Below, one piece after another: positions 1-10,790 of a DNA stretch of 64,000 nucleotides. The stretch's first letter is position 1; each line of letters starts with the position of its first letter. Origin of the DNA: Anolis sagrei (lineage: Eukaryota; Chordata; Lepidosauria; Squamata; Anolidae); contig NC_090022.1 in assembly GCF_037176765.1 (NCBI RefSeq), positions 76,261,209 through 76,325,208 of the forward strand, given 5' to 3'. A model generated the notes under the pieces. That model was not told where the DNA came from, made no database searches, and saw only the letters and a program-made list of their open reading frames with translations. The position numbers and the translations under genes were made by a program.

Positions 1-555
1 ACATTTGGATATTCCCAAACTCATTTTAGCTGCCAGGACACATAGTTTGTAATTCTTTCATTGTGCTCAGTAATGTATGTCTTTTACTAATTTTAATCCT
101 AGGTTTTTGCTTACACTAAAATTAGAAGGAATTGTGAAGTCTTGGTTTTGCCTTCTCCTCCTTTGCTTCAGTTCCCCCGTTTTTTTTATAGGCCTTCCCA
201 ATAGTTTAGACCTTTCTTTTGTATTAGTTACGGGTGGAGCTTAAAACACCCCTGAGAGGACTACCTCAGTTGGTTTGTTCCATTTCCCCACAGAGCTGTT
301 TGCTGGACTCCTCCTCTTCTCTGAAGTAGGGTCTTAGAGGCCTGGATATTGTCTGGAGTCTTAGGCCTAGCAATTCAAAACAGGCATCCTTAGCACTTTC
401 TCCTGTTGCTGTTATACCAACAGTCCAAAGGAAAAAAGGAGCTTTTGGCCAGCCAAGCTTCACGGGAAAGAAGATTAAGGCAGTTCATAACCATTGCTTT
501 GGCACCAGAGTCAAAAGAGACTTTCAAAGACCCCAGAAAAATGCCTGCAACCAGC
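1..555. other. Unique stretch, nothing recognised
   Basis: No exon, RNA gene or repeat family is recognised here. Short open frames on both strands lack any protein similarity I know and are treated as chance. Confidence 0.5.
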
Positions 556-570
556 AAGGTCTCCTTTTGT

Positions 571-767
571 TTTTGTTTTTTTAATATATATTTTATTGAG
601 TTTTCTGTGACATAGTTTAAAAAAAGGAAAGAGAAAAAAAAATTGTAGGATAGGGTAGGTCGTGTAGGGAACGGGAAGGGAAGGGGAGGTAGGGATAGGT
701 CAATGGGGTAGGAAAGGTTGTAGCGGGAAAAAGAAAAAAGGGGGAAAAGAGAGAGAGAAAAAAAAAA
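571..767. mobile_element. Short poly-A-type retroinsertion with 15-bp target duplication
   Basis: An identical 15-bp direct repeat, AAGGTCTCCTTTTGT, lies at 556-570 and 768-782. Between them is a segment with a T-rich left end (near 571-600) and a purine-rich right part ending in an A-run (758-769). The variable-length duplication plus homopolymer end is the mark of L1-type target-primed insertion. The segment has no coding part. It resembles a short L1 3' UTR or an L1-mobilised sequence; orientation is unclear because both ends have homopolymer. Confidence 0.65.
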
Positions 768-782
768 AAGGTCTCCTTTTGT

Positions 783-1179
783 AATGTATTAAGTTATTCT
801 ATGATAGTCCCGGGTGGCGTTAACCCTTTATTCATCTTATTTCAGTAAACTTGTTTGGTTATCTTTTCATCTTGCCTCAAAGTGCCTCTGTCTGCTAAGG
901 GTCTTAATCTTAACAGAAGGTATCAGATAGCCCCTGAGTAAAGCCAGACAATATAGTTTTCCCAAAGGCTCGAGTATGCCATCACAGAGATCAATAGTAA
1001 GTGTAAGAACTAAGGACACCTGCACTCTAGAATACGTTTAGGGATGCTCTTATCATCTATTTCCATGTTTGAGGGCTCTGTATAGTAATCCAGAAGAGCT
1101 ACAAGATTATCACCCTGGATGAGGTTGTTAACCTCATTATGCTGATGCTTTATCAGGTGCATAATATCTATAATATCCC
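783..1179. other. Unique stretch, nothing recognised
   Basis: No gene or repeat family recognised between the small retroinsertion and the L2-like LINE. Confidence 0.45.
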
Positions 1180-2092
1180 CCTGAAGATGCAGGTTCGCAG
1201 CTTGGGTGTGACCCTGGACTCATCGCTGAGCCTGGAACCCCAGGTTTCGGCGGTGACCAGGGGAGCATTTGCACAGCTAAAGCTTGTGCGCCAGCTGCGC
1301 CCATACCTTGGGAAGTCTGACTTGGCCACGGTAGTCCATGCTCTGGTTACATCCCGTTTAGACTACTGCAACGCTCTCTACGTGGGGTTGCCTTTGAAGA
1401 CAGCTCAGAAGCTCCAACTAGTCCAACGCTCGGCAGCCATGATTTTAACAGGGAGCATACAACCCCCCTGTTGCGCCAACTCCACTGGCTACCGATCTGC
1501 TACCGGGCTGAATTCAAAGTGCTGGCGTTGGCCTTTAAAGCCCTAAACGGTTCCGGCCCAAGCTACCTATCTGACCACATCTCTGCCTATGAATCCACCA
1601 GGAGTTTGAGATCTTCCGGGGAGACTCTGCTCTCGATCCCGCCTGCTTCTCAAGCTCGGCTGGCGGGGACGAGAGATAGGGCCTTCTCGGTGGTGGCTCC
1701 TCGGCTGTGGAACGCCCTTCCTACGGACATTAGACTAGCACCATCTCTAATGGTATTCCGCAAAAAGGTGAAGACCTGGATGTTTGTGCAGGCGTTTGAG
1801 TAATTTAGTGCAATCTGGTAATGGAACATAGGAATGGAACAATGGACGACAAACCTGGACTACGCTTGGATAATGAGAAGATTGGGTACGGTTGTTTTTT
1901 GTAATAATTGTGCATTGTAATTGCTTATTGGTAATTTATGGATAATGTGTTAAGTCAATTGTTATATGTTGTATGGAACCACTGCTGTTTCTACTGTTTT
2001 TACTGTTTGTGAACCGCCGTGAGTCGCCTTCGGGCTTGAGATACAGCAGTATATAAGCAAAGTAAATAAATAAATAAATAAATAATACTAGT
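1180..2092 (+). mobile_element. L2-like LINE, 3' half, with AAATA tail
   Basis: About 1180-1800 encodes the C-terminal end of a LINE reverse transcriptase: SLGVTLDSSLSL near the start, then RLDYCNALY, the LHWLPI motif, RAFSVVAPRLWNALP, and a final FRKKVKTWMFVQAFE before a TAA. This matches the last part of the CR1/L2 group ORF2, closest to L2. The reading frame changes near 1460-1475 (a frameshift), so the copy is dead. The 3' UTR follows, with the squamate-type GAACCGCCGTGAGTCGCC block (2010-2027) and an (AAATA)n tail at 2065-2090. It is 5' truncated, the usual outcome of target-primed reverse transcription. Confidence 0.85.
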
Positions 2093-2857
2093 TTTAGATG
2101 CCTGTATTAACATTTGGAGCTCTGAATGGCTCAGGTCCATTATTGTATTATTTTTCTTCTTCCCTACCTCTCTCACTTTAAAGCAATATTTGCTCTTTTT
2201 AATAGCTTTTTTGTAGTAGTTTCTATATTCTGTTTTCATTATATATATTGTGAACTATCCAGCAAAGGTTAGATTAAAATTAAAATACAGTAATAAAACA
2301 AAAGAACACAACAAGTTTTGAAATGCTAGTTCTTGTAGCATAGCCCTGACTAAATTGAGCCAGACAATTGAGGACAGATTAACAAATGCCTCCCAAAAGC
2401 GGTGGCGTTTCGTTTGCTACTTTAAACTCATGTTAAATGCACAATATGTTAAGTGAACTTGACAAACTTGAGTTCTTTCCCCTTTCAGAGTAACTCATAC
2501 AACGCTATGTAGTGCTCTCTGAAATTGAAGTTACAATGCATCCTCCATTACCTTTCCAGTTTAATTAAATGTTCTTGGAATTAATGTTGTGTTTACATTC
2601 TTGCTCTGTGCTTCTGGTACTGACTGCTCCATTTATAAAGTGACTGGATATAGTCCAATCATCTCTAGTTAATGTATCTGCCACTCATTGAAAGCTAAGA
2701 CTCCTGGGAGGTTTGCTATATGAGTCCTTTTAGTTGCTACAGCTATTAACTGTGATGTCTCTGAAACTGAATTATTTATATTCATTAGATATATATACAC
2801 ACACCTTTTTATGATCTTTTACTAGGGTGGAAGAAGGAAGTCCAGCGTTACAAAGGG
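2093..2857. other. Unique AT-rich stretch, nothing recognised
   Basis: No supported exon or repeat family. A TTGTTGTTGTTGTGTGCCTTCAAG block at 2860-2885 just after it is the tail of a tRNA-SINE type also seen at 30245-30422 and 46688-46860. Confidence 0.45.
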
Positions 2858-2894
2858 TGATGGTTGTTGTTGTTGTGTGCCTTCAAGTAGTTTT

Positions 2895-3300
2895 TGAATT
2901 AAGGCAATCTTATCATCATTAAGGCCACATCCACACAATACACATCAACACGCCCTCCAAAAGTGTCCTCAAATACTCTCTGCTTCATTTGGAAAAATGC
3001 TGCACTCACAGATCTCAGGCGGTATTGTATTTTGGTGTCGATGCTGATTTTGGTGGAGAGGTGGTTGCCAAGGTAGCGGAAATGGTCAACATTAAGCTGT
3101 ATCTCTGGCATTGGAAAAGGATTGGCTGGTGACTGCTGGAACAGTACTTTGGTTTTCTCGATGTTCAATGACAGGCCGAGCTTCTCGTATGCTTCTGTGA
3201 AGGTGTTTAGAGTGGCTTGTAGATCTTCTTCTGAATGCACACAGATGACATTGTCATCAGCATACTGGTACAGTTGGTACAGTTGCGCCAGTGAAGAGGT
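2895..3300 (-). mobile_element. Fragment of a zinc-finger LINE reverse transcriptase
   Basis: On the - strand, 3240-2930 reads HSEEDLQATLNTF, then LGLSLNIEKTKVLF, then PMPEIQLN and a VDHFRYLGNHLSTK block. These are the segments after the YADD active site of a non-LTR reverse transcriptase. The same family is found at 19885-21140 (better preserved) and 17985-18262. Clade is uncertain (RTE-like or related). The copy is truncated on both sides. Confidence 0.75.
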
Positions 3301-4559
3301 AGAATACCAAAGCTGCTCATACTAGTATGTATCCAATATCAGTGATGCCTTGACTGCCATGAAAGAGCAGCTTAGTGCAATAAAATCCAAAGATTGTTCC
3401 TTGGAAACTTTACTGCACACTGAGAGAAAAGCCATGTACCTCCCCAAAAAGCCACTCACTAACCCTGTCGCACCTCCATTGTGTGGATACAGCACTAGTA
3501 ATAAGAGTTTGAAGAGAAAGCTGGCCATAATAAACTGTGTTATTTTTCCCGGTAATTGAGATAACAGGAGGACTGTTCCTCATAACAGCTCAATCTTATG
3601 CCTCATTCTTCCTCAGAAATATTTTTCACTAAATGTTCTCCTAGCAAAATCTTCATAGCTTTGCAGAATCTGGGTGATTGTTTGCTGTGGTGAGAGTCAC
3701 ATTACTTGCCATTCGGGAACAAATCACCACCCTCCCACTTGGACGATTTGCTATTTTTCTGGCTCTTGTGCCTGGCTCAGTCTCACCTATCTAGACACTA
3801 ATGACAGCATAGTATTTCTGTGCATGTAGCATTTAGACTTTTCCCAGTGTTTCATGGACATGAACGAGGTGCGAAGCACAGATAATGTACATTTACTGAA
3901 AAATAGCTTCCCCAAATCTCTCAAAACAAACAGTACATTAAGTGTGTGGGATGGCTGCCAACTTCCTGGTAGCAGTTAACTTTGGAGGATTGGTTGCCTG
4001 TTGCGTGGGAAGGTGACAGAAACCATTTTAGAAATTCTTAAGAGATTCAGGGTTTGGTGGGGTTTTGTTTCAAATGTACTGCTCCCTAGATGGAGTGAAT
4101 CAGAGACTGGCAGTGAGTTTTTCTGGGATTTTGAGGCTTCGCTAGTTGCCAACAGACAGTAATTTGAGTTGCCAGTGCAGGATCATTCCAGGCCAGTTTT
4201 CTGGTCTCCAACCTGAGCCTTTGGGAAAGCCTCTGGGGATGTCTGTAAGCATTTATGCATTAACTATCAACCACAGTTGCTCAGTAAGTATGCTTGGCAT
4301 TCAACCACATACACACAGAGAGCATATTTTGCTGTTTAAAAATGAAGAAAGAACTTAGTTGAAGGGACTCTTCCCAGAACAAAGTGGAATGAGAGGATTA
4401 TTCTTTCTCACTTACGCGGGTGTGTTATGATAAGGAACGTGGTTATGTGACCAAGCTTTCGGACAGCAAATCTTGTAGTGCAATAAGATAATAAGGAATA
4501 GTGAACGGACCAATGGAACAACTATGGAATTGATTTTGGATGATTTTAATAATGTTTAT
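3301..4559. other. Unique stretch, nothing recognised
   Basis: About 1.2 kb without a recognised gene or repeat. Open frames at 3322-3559 overlap on both strands and look like chance. Confidence 0.45.
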
Positions 4560-4818
4560 TGACAGGTTTTAATATAAATCTTATTGTATTATTGATGTTT
4601 AATTTTTATGCTTTATATCTAAATGTTATTTTATGTTTATGTTTTAATTTAGTTAGGTTAATTTATAGTTATATGTGATTGTCTTGCTATTATCTTTTGG
4701 TTTTCTCATGTATGTATGGCATTTAATTTTGCCTTTATAATGTTAGAAACCACTTTGAGTTTCCTTAAGGGGAGAAAAGTAATATATGAATGTAGTAAAG
4801 AAATAATAAATAAATAAA
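4560..4818 (+). mobile_element. LINE 3' end with AAATA tail
   Basis: AT-rich 3' UTR-like sequence ends in a block resembling GAAACCACTTTGAGT, then a gap, then AATAAATAAATAAA (4806-4818). This is the same layout as the better preserved LINE 3' ends at 1180-2092 and 57420-57596. It is old and diverged. Confidence 0.6.
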
Positions 4819-4913
4819 CATGTAATTTTTCCTACTTGGTTCTGGCCAGAAGAAGGATGTAGAAAAGATCACAGGATGAGATCCCTGGCACTGCAAAGAG
4901 AGGAGCTAACTAC

Positions 4914-5040
4914 GGATGCATCTACACTGTAGAATTCATTTAGTTTGATACCACTTTGACTGCCAGGGCTCAATGCTATGGAATCACAGGAATTGTAGTT
5001 TTACCCAATCTTCTGCCTTCTTTGCCAAAAAGTGCTATTT
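4914..5040. mobile_element. Half copy of a TGCATCTACACTG-type TIR element
   Basis: Begins with TGCATCTACACTGTAGAATTC (20-odd bases with the TIR), followed by a GATACCACTTTGACTGCC block and GGAATTGTAGTTTTAC. The full-length relative is at 37529-37745, and a relative interrupted by another element is at 22688-23634. The right half is missing here. Confidence 0.65.
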
Positions 5041-6089
5041 TTTACATAACAAATTTCATGTTGTGATCAGAAACCATCTTACTATAATGTCCAGTCTTTC
5101 CTTCATGTTAAAGTATTGTGCCTAACCCAAGAAATTGCAGAAAGAAAATGTCACTGACAGTTATTTTAGAAGTTTAAAAAAATATTTTGGAAATTACAGC
5201 TTTAATTATAATATTAAATTTGCAAAGCTCTTTAGCCCTATAACCAACACTGAAAATAAAATTATTGCTGTACTCATTTTAATAAATGTTAACAGCATAT
5301 TGAAAGTCCCTTCTTTTCTATAAAAAAAATTAAGATTCTGAAATATTCTACCTTAGAAACCATTATCAATCTCATTCACTAAGCTGTAATTAAAGCGGAG
5401 GCTTTCAAGTATATAAGTATTCTCTAAGCTGCACTTCAGCTTTTAGTAGAGAAAGATACAGGGCAATCTATGGCAAAGCGTTGCTGTGTGGAATGCTGTT
5501 GATCAGAGTTTCCAGTTAGCATCTTCAGAATACTCTTAAATGGCCTCATTGAATGCACTCGCACTTACAGTACTTTCCTCTCTCTGTTCTTTCTCCAAAA
5601 ATGTGATGCAATGGCAATGGCATTTCCCCAACCCTACTCAAATTGCTTGTTGACATGAACAAGTGGATGAATTTAAGCTAGTTATTAATGGCTAGAAGAT
5701 GTTTGGGATCCCTATATAGGTCAGAATGTTTTTGAACATAACACCCCCACCCCTGTGATTTCTAGTTTCATCAAGGGCAAGAAGACATTAATTTGATTTG
5801 ATTTTTCATTTTTGGCATTATAGAGTTATTTTGATCCAAAATAATGCTGGCAGGTGATTAACAGCAGACTCCGACCCCCTTGGATATTGTTTCAACCATT
5901 AATAAAATGTATCTATATTTGATTTTTTTATGTCTGCATTGTATCTTTGCCTTTCCGTCTATTCTATATAAAATATATGAAATGTATCCTGACAAACGTA
6001 GAAGATTGTCACCTTTGCTTGACCTGTCAGAGTGCTATGTGAGCAAATGTCCAGCAAATATACCTCGGAGGAGTTCCCAGCACTGGAGG
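5041..6089. other. Unique stretch, nothing recognised
   Basis: About 1 kb, AT-rich, without supported coding sequence or known repeat. Confidence 0.45.
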
Positions 6090-6449
6090 ATTGCCCCACC
6101 ATAGTGCATGGACAATAAGGATGGATGTTCCCTCCCCAGGCAAGGGAGGCGGCACTGTGCGGCCTGGCCTTGTGGAAAGCCCCTCGCCTGGCTCGCGCTA
6201 CCCGCCATTTCTGGCAAGCGGTGAAATCCAGGCAAAGGAAGCAGCCCTGCATGGCCTGGCCTTGCAAGAAGCTTCTTACCTGACTCATGCTGCCTTCCAA
6301 GCCTGGCAGGTGGCAAAAGCCGGACAATGGAGGCAGCGTCGCGTGGCCTAGTGGAGGGGGTGGAGCCAACGGAGGTAGTGGCACAACCCCTCTTAAATGG
6401 CCAATCAACCCCTCTGGCGGTTGCGACCTCAAGGTTGAGAACCGCTGCC
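6090..6449. mobile_element. GC-rich hAT-type element remnant
   Basis: A GC-rich island in AT-rich surroundings. Its right end, AGGTTGAGAACCGCTG (6434-6449), is a SPIN/Charlie-type hAT terminus (compare AGGTTGAGAACCACTG at 23463-23478). The matching left terminus is not visible, so the element is truncated or diverged on that side. Several long overlapping open frames on both strands result from the base composition; none has a recognisable protein. Confidence 0.55.
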
Positions 6450-6811
6450 CTACAGAGAGACATCAATACGGAGTTGGACAACTCCCAAGAGTGGAGAAGC
6501 TTCAGTGACCCTCAACCTATTGGAGGACTCATCTTAATCCTGCTGCTACTGAATTTGTTGCTTTGCTGTTGAAGTTTGGTGGTGAACAGTGGCATTTACA
6601 ATAATGGGAATTTGACTTAAAAACAAGGGGATCTGCCTTGCTTTATGGTAAATTCCTAGCTTTTTGCCAATATTGAGCCACCAAAATCCAATTACGTATA
6701 TTGTATACTGTGCCCATATGCCCATATGCCATCCATTCTTCTCAGTCCTGAGCAGTGTTTGAACTCAGGTCTCTTGGAGTCTTGGTCTTGAATGTGATTT
6801 TCATGCTTCTT
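6450..6811. other. Unique stretch, nothing recognised
   Basis: No gene or repeat family recognised. Confidence 0.4.
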
Positions 6812-6897
6812 GGCAGGGGGTTGGATTGGAAGGCCCACGAGGCCTCTTCTGACTCTATGATTCTAGTCCAACACTCAAACCACAGCACCACTAAGGT
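6812..6897. mobile_element. CR1 LINE 3' end joined to a SINE head piece
   Basis: 6812-6866 carries the GGATTGGAAGGCCCACGAGG and CTCTATGATTCT blocks typical of a CR1 3' end on the + strand. It runs directly into TAGTCCAACACTCAAACCA (6864-6883), the reverse of the head of the tRNA-SINE type seen at 30245-30422. Confidence 0.6.
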
Positions 6898-7562
6898 TCC
6901 CTAATTTTTATGGCGGATACCCTACATTTAATTCCTAAGGTAATACCATGTGTCTAATACTGGGGCCACTCCTATTTCTTTATGTTCTCTAAGTAGTGAT
7001 TCACAGATAGACGTCCCATGAAATTGCATCCTGTTAAAGTCATGAAGTTGCTATACATTGACAAAGATACATATATCTCCTCAGGATCTTGCCATTGAAT
7101 GTATGAACACCATCTATTTTATCTAATGTGAGATGCCTGGAAGGGTCAATTTTGCCATGAGATTCTTCGGAGCCACATGCATTGCCAAAAAACAAAATAG
7201 CATAAAAATACCTGGAAACACTGTAGGGTGATATTCCGCTCTTCTTCCTAATCTTCTCAACACACACTCCATCTCACCCAGCATTTGAACCCCCAGGAAT
7301 TGTTTACAATTTATTATTTTTGATACAATTTATGGAGGTAATGATGATTGATGAATAGGATAACTAACTGGAAGGGAATTAATTACATTTTTGAAGCAGG
7401 TCTAGATGGAAATTGCAAAATGATTTGGGGAATAGCCCCTTGATTTGCCCCTGCCTTGCATTTGGATTAGTACTCTTGTCACATTTTTAAATGAACAGTT
7501 TGATTTAAAAGTGTGAATAATATGAAAAAAGCTTATTGGTTTAACCTGTTGTGCCACCGGGG
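6898..7562. other. Unique stretch with a SINE head piece at its right end
   Basis: Mostly unrecognised sequence. 7538-7561 resembles the reversed head of a tRNA-SINE (TTTAACCTGTTGTGCCACCG), truncated. Confidence 0.4.
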
Positions 7563-7772
7563 GTTTGTGGGGGGTGAGAGAGACCCACAGACTGTTGCTG
7601 ATCAGTGCTGGGGAGCAGCAGCTTTACTGGTGTGTTGTGGGGGGTGAGAGAGACCCACAGACTGTGAATGGTCAGTGCTGGGGAGCAGCAGCTTTACTGG
7701 AGTGTTGTGAGGGGTGAGAGAGACACACAGACTGTTGCTGGTTGGTGCTGGGAGAGAGAGGTCCACAGTTTT
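7563..7772. repeat. 70-bp tandem repeat, about three copies
   Basis: The block GGGGTGAGAGAGAC recurs at 7571, 7641 and 7711, an exact 70-bp period. Units share GACTGTTGCTG, CAGTGCTGGGGAGCAGCAGC and TTTACTGG, with a few substitutions between units; the third is incomplete. No reading frame is kept open across it. I do not recognise the unit as part of a known element. Confidence 0.85.
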
Positions 7773-7957
7773 GAGTAAATAGCAGCCAGAGCTTTACTTC
7801 TTCCCCCTGAGGACACACAATACCTAAAGCAGAGAGCCCTGCTTCTCACTTCACTGAGGAAAATTTTACTTTCTATGTCTCCCTCTATGCCTCAGCTTGC
7901 AACATGCACAGAATGACTGGGACCAGACAGAAGGAGCCAACCTTGTACGCTACATAG

Positions 7958-8062
7958 TTACATCTTTCACTGTGTCTTATTTTGGGCTTATATTGCACAA
8001 ATGCTTAGAAATCCTGCTATGGCTTATTTTATGGGTATGTCTTATTTTAGGGGAAACAGGGT
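7958..8062. mobile_element. Non-autonomous DNA transposon piece (CTTATTTT type)
   Basis: Contains GTGTCTTATTTTGGGCTTAT, GGCTTATTTTATGGG and GTCTTATTTTAGGGGAAAC, a run seen in a widespread vertebrate TIR repeat whose ends read GTCTTATTTTCGGGGAAACA. Only one side is recognised. Superfamily not assigned. Confidence 0.45.
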
Positions 8063-8768
8063 ATGTAAACCTTACCTGTGTTACCATACCATTGGATATC
8101 ATGAAACTTAACCAGAATGATTTTAGATGAGATTGCCAAAGTCATTGTAAAGAACTTTAGTTTATTTTTGGGCCCACCAAAGATCAATTTTGCTATAATC
8201 AATTGAAGAGTTCTCAGACAAGATATGACTTTTTAAAAAGCAGCAGACAGCCATCATCCTGTCTGGCAGTTCCAATGAATGCCATAAAATGTGTATCTGA
8301 TGCTACATCCTACAACACTTATGACTTAATTTTCTTCAGATTGTCTAACAGAGCATCTTACACAGCAACATCCAGGAAATAGTTTTACATTTGCAGCTAA
8401 TGTACTTAAAGTATATAAAGCTTATTGGCAGATTTACTGCTTCATGATGCGAACGTACATGGTTCCGTCTTATCTTTTATCTGAGTCAATGTGGCCAATA
8501 AAAATAAGAATTCCAATACAGCCGATTAGTTTAGCTTGAAAGCATCTCATCGCATCATTGGGGCTGTCATCCATCCAAAGTTTCCTGGGAGTCTCAGAAT
8601 GCATGATCAAGCTTGAGTTTCTAAGTATATTTGATGGGATCCCATACAAATTTGAAATATATACTTGGGAAGCACTTGATATTTTTGGTGCAATTATCCT
8701 GAAGCATGGAATGCTACAGCCCCCCAGAACCAGACTGACTTATGTACATGCATCCATTTAAATTAAAG
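8063..8768. other. Unique stretch, nothing recognised
   Basis: No exon recognised. 8400-8580 is well mixed in composition and free of known repeats, so it could be a non-coding control element, but nothing in it proves this. Confidence 0.35.
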
Positions 8769-8904
8769 CAGGCCTGCACAACCTGCAGCCCTCCAGGTGT
8801 TTGGGCCTCCAACTCCCAGAAGCTCTAGCCAGCTGTTCCAATGGCCAGCAATTCTGGGAGCTTAAGTCCAGCATTCCTAGAGGACTGCAGGTTGTGCAGG
8901 CCTG
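8769..8904. mobile_element. hAT MITE, 136 bp, intact ends and 8-bp target duplication
   Basis: Begins CAGGCCTGCACAACCTGCAG and ends with its reverse complement CTGCAGGTTGTGCAGGCCTG. The 8-bp direct repeat AATTAAAG flanks it at 8761-8768 and 8905-8912. CAG ends and an 8-bp duplication are diagnostic of hAT. No coding capacity, so it is non-autonomous. Confidence 0.9.
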
Positions 8905-9094
8905 AATTAAAGCAAGGGTGGAATCATGTAACTTTCCAGATGTTGTTAGAGAGTCTGGGCAGCACAGACATTCTGCATCCCTGGGCAGCACAGCCAATGG
9001 TGACAATTACTTGGAGCTGTAATTCATTGACATCGGGAGGCTTGTATTGTTATCACCCTAAGGTTGATGGGAGTCACCCATCGCAGTCATTGAA

Positions 9095-9294
9095 TCATGC
9101 AGCTGCCTGAGTATCAAGCCATATAGAAGCAAACACACAATGAAAGCTTTAAATTCCTCACAACCTCTGAGAATGCTTGCCATAGATGCAGGCGAAACGT
9201 CAGGAGAGAATGCCTCTAGAACATGGCCATATATCCTGAAAAACCTACAATAACCCAGTGATTCCAACCATTAAAGCATTTGACAATACAAAGC
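9095..9294 (+). mobile_element. High-copy retroelement piece, possibly Penelope-like
   Basis: Holds the block GCAGGCGAAACGTCAGGAG (9188-9206) followed by AGAACATGGCCATAT and an ACCCAGTGATTCCAACCAT block. I know this run as a very common repeat in squamates. Assignment to Penelope-like elements rests on memory and on the hammerhead-like fold at 9164-9206, a motif those elements are known to carry. No reverse transcriptase is present in this piece. Confidence 0.45.
9164..9206 (+). ncRNA. Hammerhead-ribozyme-like motif (probably inactive copy)
   Basis: Reads CCTCTGAGAA, a 7-bp hairpin (arms 9174-9180 TGCTTGC and 9188-9194 GCAGGCG with two G-U pairs, loop CATAGAT), then GAAA overlapping the arm end, then CGTC and AGG. 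The order CUGANGA, stem II, GAAA, NUH, and a CCU/AGG stem I is that of a type I hammerhead with minimal stem III. Against it: one extra U before the stem, and A in place of the conserved second G of CUGANGA. Seen: the motif order and stem. Inferred: ribozyme ancestry. Confidence 0.35.
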
Positions 9295-9640
9295 TTTAAT
9301 TTGTCAATCCACAAGGATGATAGGAAATACAGCCCAATCATGAAATATTCCCATCCTTGGATTAGACAGTATTGTATCAATACTATACCTGGGCACCTTT
9401 TGTGTTCCAGCAGTCCAGCTTATTCCTGATGTATTTCAAGAACTTTATTTCTTAATTTTCTGCTCCTGATGTACTTAAATAATTTTATTTATGCTGCTAG
9501 TAAAATGTGGCCTTTAACATCCTGTTTAGCAAACCAAACCCCAGTGGATACTAAGAGCCCATTGTACACAGTGCTTTATAAGAAAAAGAATAATAAGAAA
9601 TACAATTTAAAATGATACACTACACAAAGAAATGGGGTGG
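9295..9640. other. Unique stretch, nothing recognised
   Basis: No gene or repeat recognised. Confidence 0.4.
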
Positions 9641-9810
9641 CAATGGGGAAGGGGTTTATGCCTCCTCTTCTCTCCATCCAAGGCCAGGGGCAGTGGCAGT
9701 TGGGATGGGGGGGGGGCTTTCACCTCCTTTTGGACCTTGGCATGACGGAGCTGTGCCTTTCTCTTCTTCTCTCCTTCCAAGGCCAAGGCAGTGGCAGTTG
9801 GGATGAAGAA
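9641..9810. repeat. About 100-bp imperfect tandem duplication
   Basis: CAAGGCCAGGGGCAGTGGCAG (9678) recurs as CAAGGCCAAGGCAGTGGCAG near 9778, each preceded by a CTTCTCTCC run and followed by TTGGGATG. It creates two overlapping open frames on the + strand and one on the - strand, none of which resembles a protein. Confidence 0.65.
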
Positions 9811-10149
9811 TGTCCCATAGCAAACGTAGTAGTAGATTCTGCCCTCCAAGGAGTTGCCCACGCCTTCTGTATTATCATGATTTGGGATATCCCTCAAATA
9901 TTAACCTTTTAAAAATCAGTTTCCCCATTTGATAGTATGTTATTTTTGTGATGTTGAAGATGACTAAGCTAGAATTCTCTGGCATTTTCCATAAAGATAT
10001 AAATTAAATCTGTCAGCACTGTGGACATTGTTTCCGGCTAGATAATCTTATCCATGTCTTGCATGAGGATCTTACAACATCCGTTGTGATTATGCTTGCC
10101 ATCATCATCTTTATGGTCAGGTTGGTGGGCAGCTGTTCTTAGGAATCAA
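9811..10149. other. Unique stretch, nothing recognised
   Basis: No gene or repeat recognised. Confidence 0.4.
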
Positions 10150-10245
10150 CTGTTTATTTATTTATTTTACTTTACTTTACTTGTATACAGTATACAAGTA
10201 AAGTAAAGTAAGGCGACTCACAGCGGTTAACAACAGAACAGCAAA
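10150..10245 (-). mobile_element. LINE 3' end piece containing a perfect palindrome
   Basis: The plus strand reads TTTATTTATTTATTTTAC and then AAGGCGACTCACAGCGGTTAAC, the reverse of the L2-like LINE 3' end at 1995-2090. Within it, 10167-10188 and 10190-10211 are perfect 22-bp inverted arms around a single A. Confidence 0.7.
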
Positions 10246-10665
10246 AATACAGTACATGGTAAAAAACAGTAACATCATAACACCTAAACAATCTTATATA
10301 ATTAACAACAATAGCCATTCACTGGCGTCTCATCACTGTTTAGAATATTCAGGCATTTTGTTGTGATTCAGAGGCATGTGTATTCCATCAATATGAAATT
10401 AAAGCCACACATTGGGACCATTCTGTCTTCTTTGGATCCTTCCCAGAATTAGTTCTCCCTCTCAGTATCACCCTAGGCATTTTGGCTGGGGAGGCAACAG
10501 CATGTCTGTGTTACTTATCTACTGCTGATCTGAATGGGTTTGATAGGAGCTAAGAATATGGGGATAGTTCAGGGACAAGCATTAATTTTGCATGAAACTG
10601 GAATGATATCATGTACTGTTTATGGAACTGGTATATAACAGTAGTTGAGTATTTTATCTGTTGCA
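10246..10665. other. Unique stretch, nothing recognised
   Basis: No gene or repeat recognised. Confidence 0.4.
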
Positions 10666-10790
10666 GTAGGCCCTTCACTTTTATTGAAGTGAGGGAATTT
10701 CTAGGTCCTCCAGTGCAACTATATGGTCAACTTGACTATAGTCATGCTGGAAGACCTAGAGATTCCTGGAGGGAACATTATCAGTCAAAT
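10666..10790. mobile_element. Near-palindromic MITE (TCTAGGTCCTCCAG type)
   Basis: GGAATTTCTAGGTCCTCCAG on the left pairs with CTGGAAGACCTAGAGATTCC on the right around a centre with CTTGACTATAG. A partial relative lies at 22560-22683. Superfamily not assigned. Confidence 0.65.

Noticed and set aside
5959-6572. Cluster of long overlapping frames on both strands
   Set aside because: They follow from the GC-rich hAT remnant; no protein motif, and all strands and frames are open together.
9607-9912. Three overlapping frames of 64-96 codons
   Set aside because: They arise from a 100-bp tandem duplication and resemble no protein.
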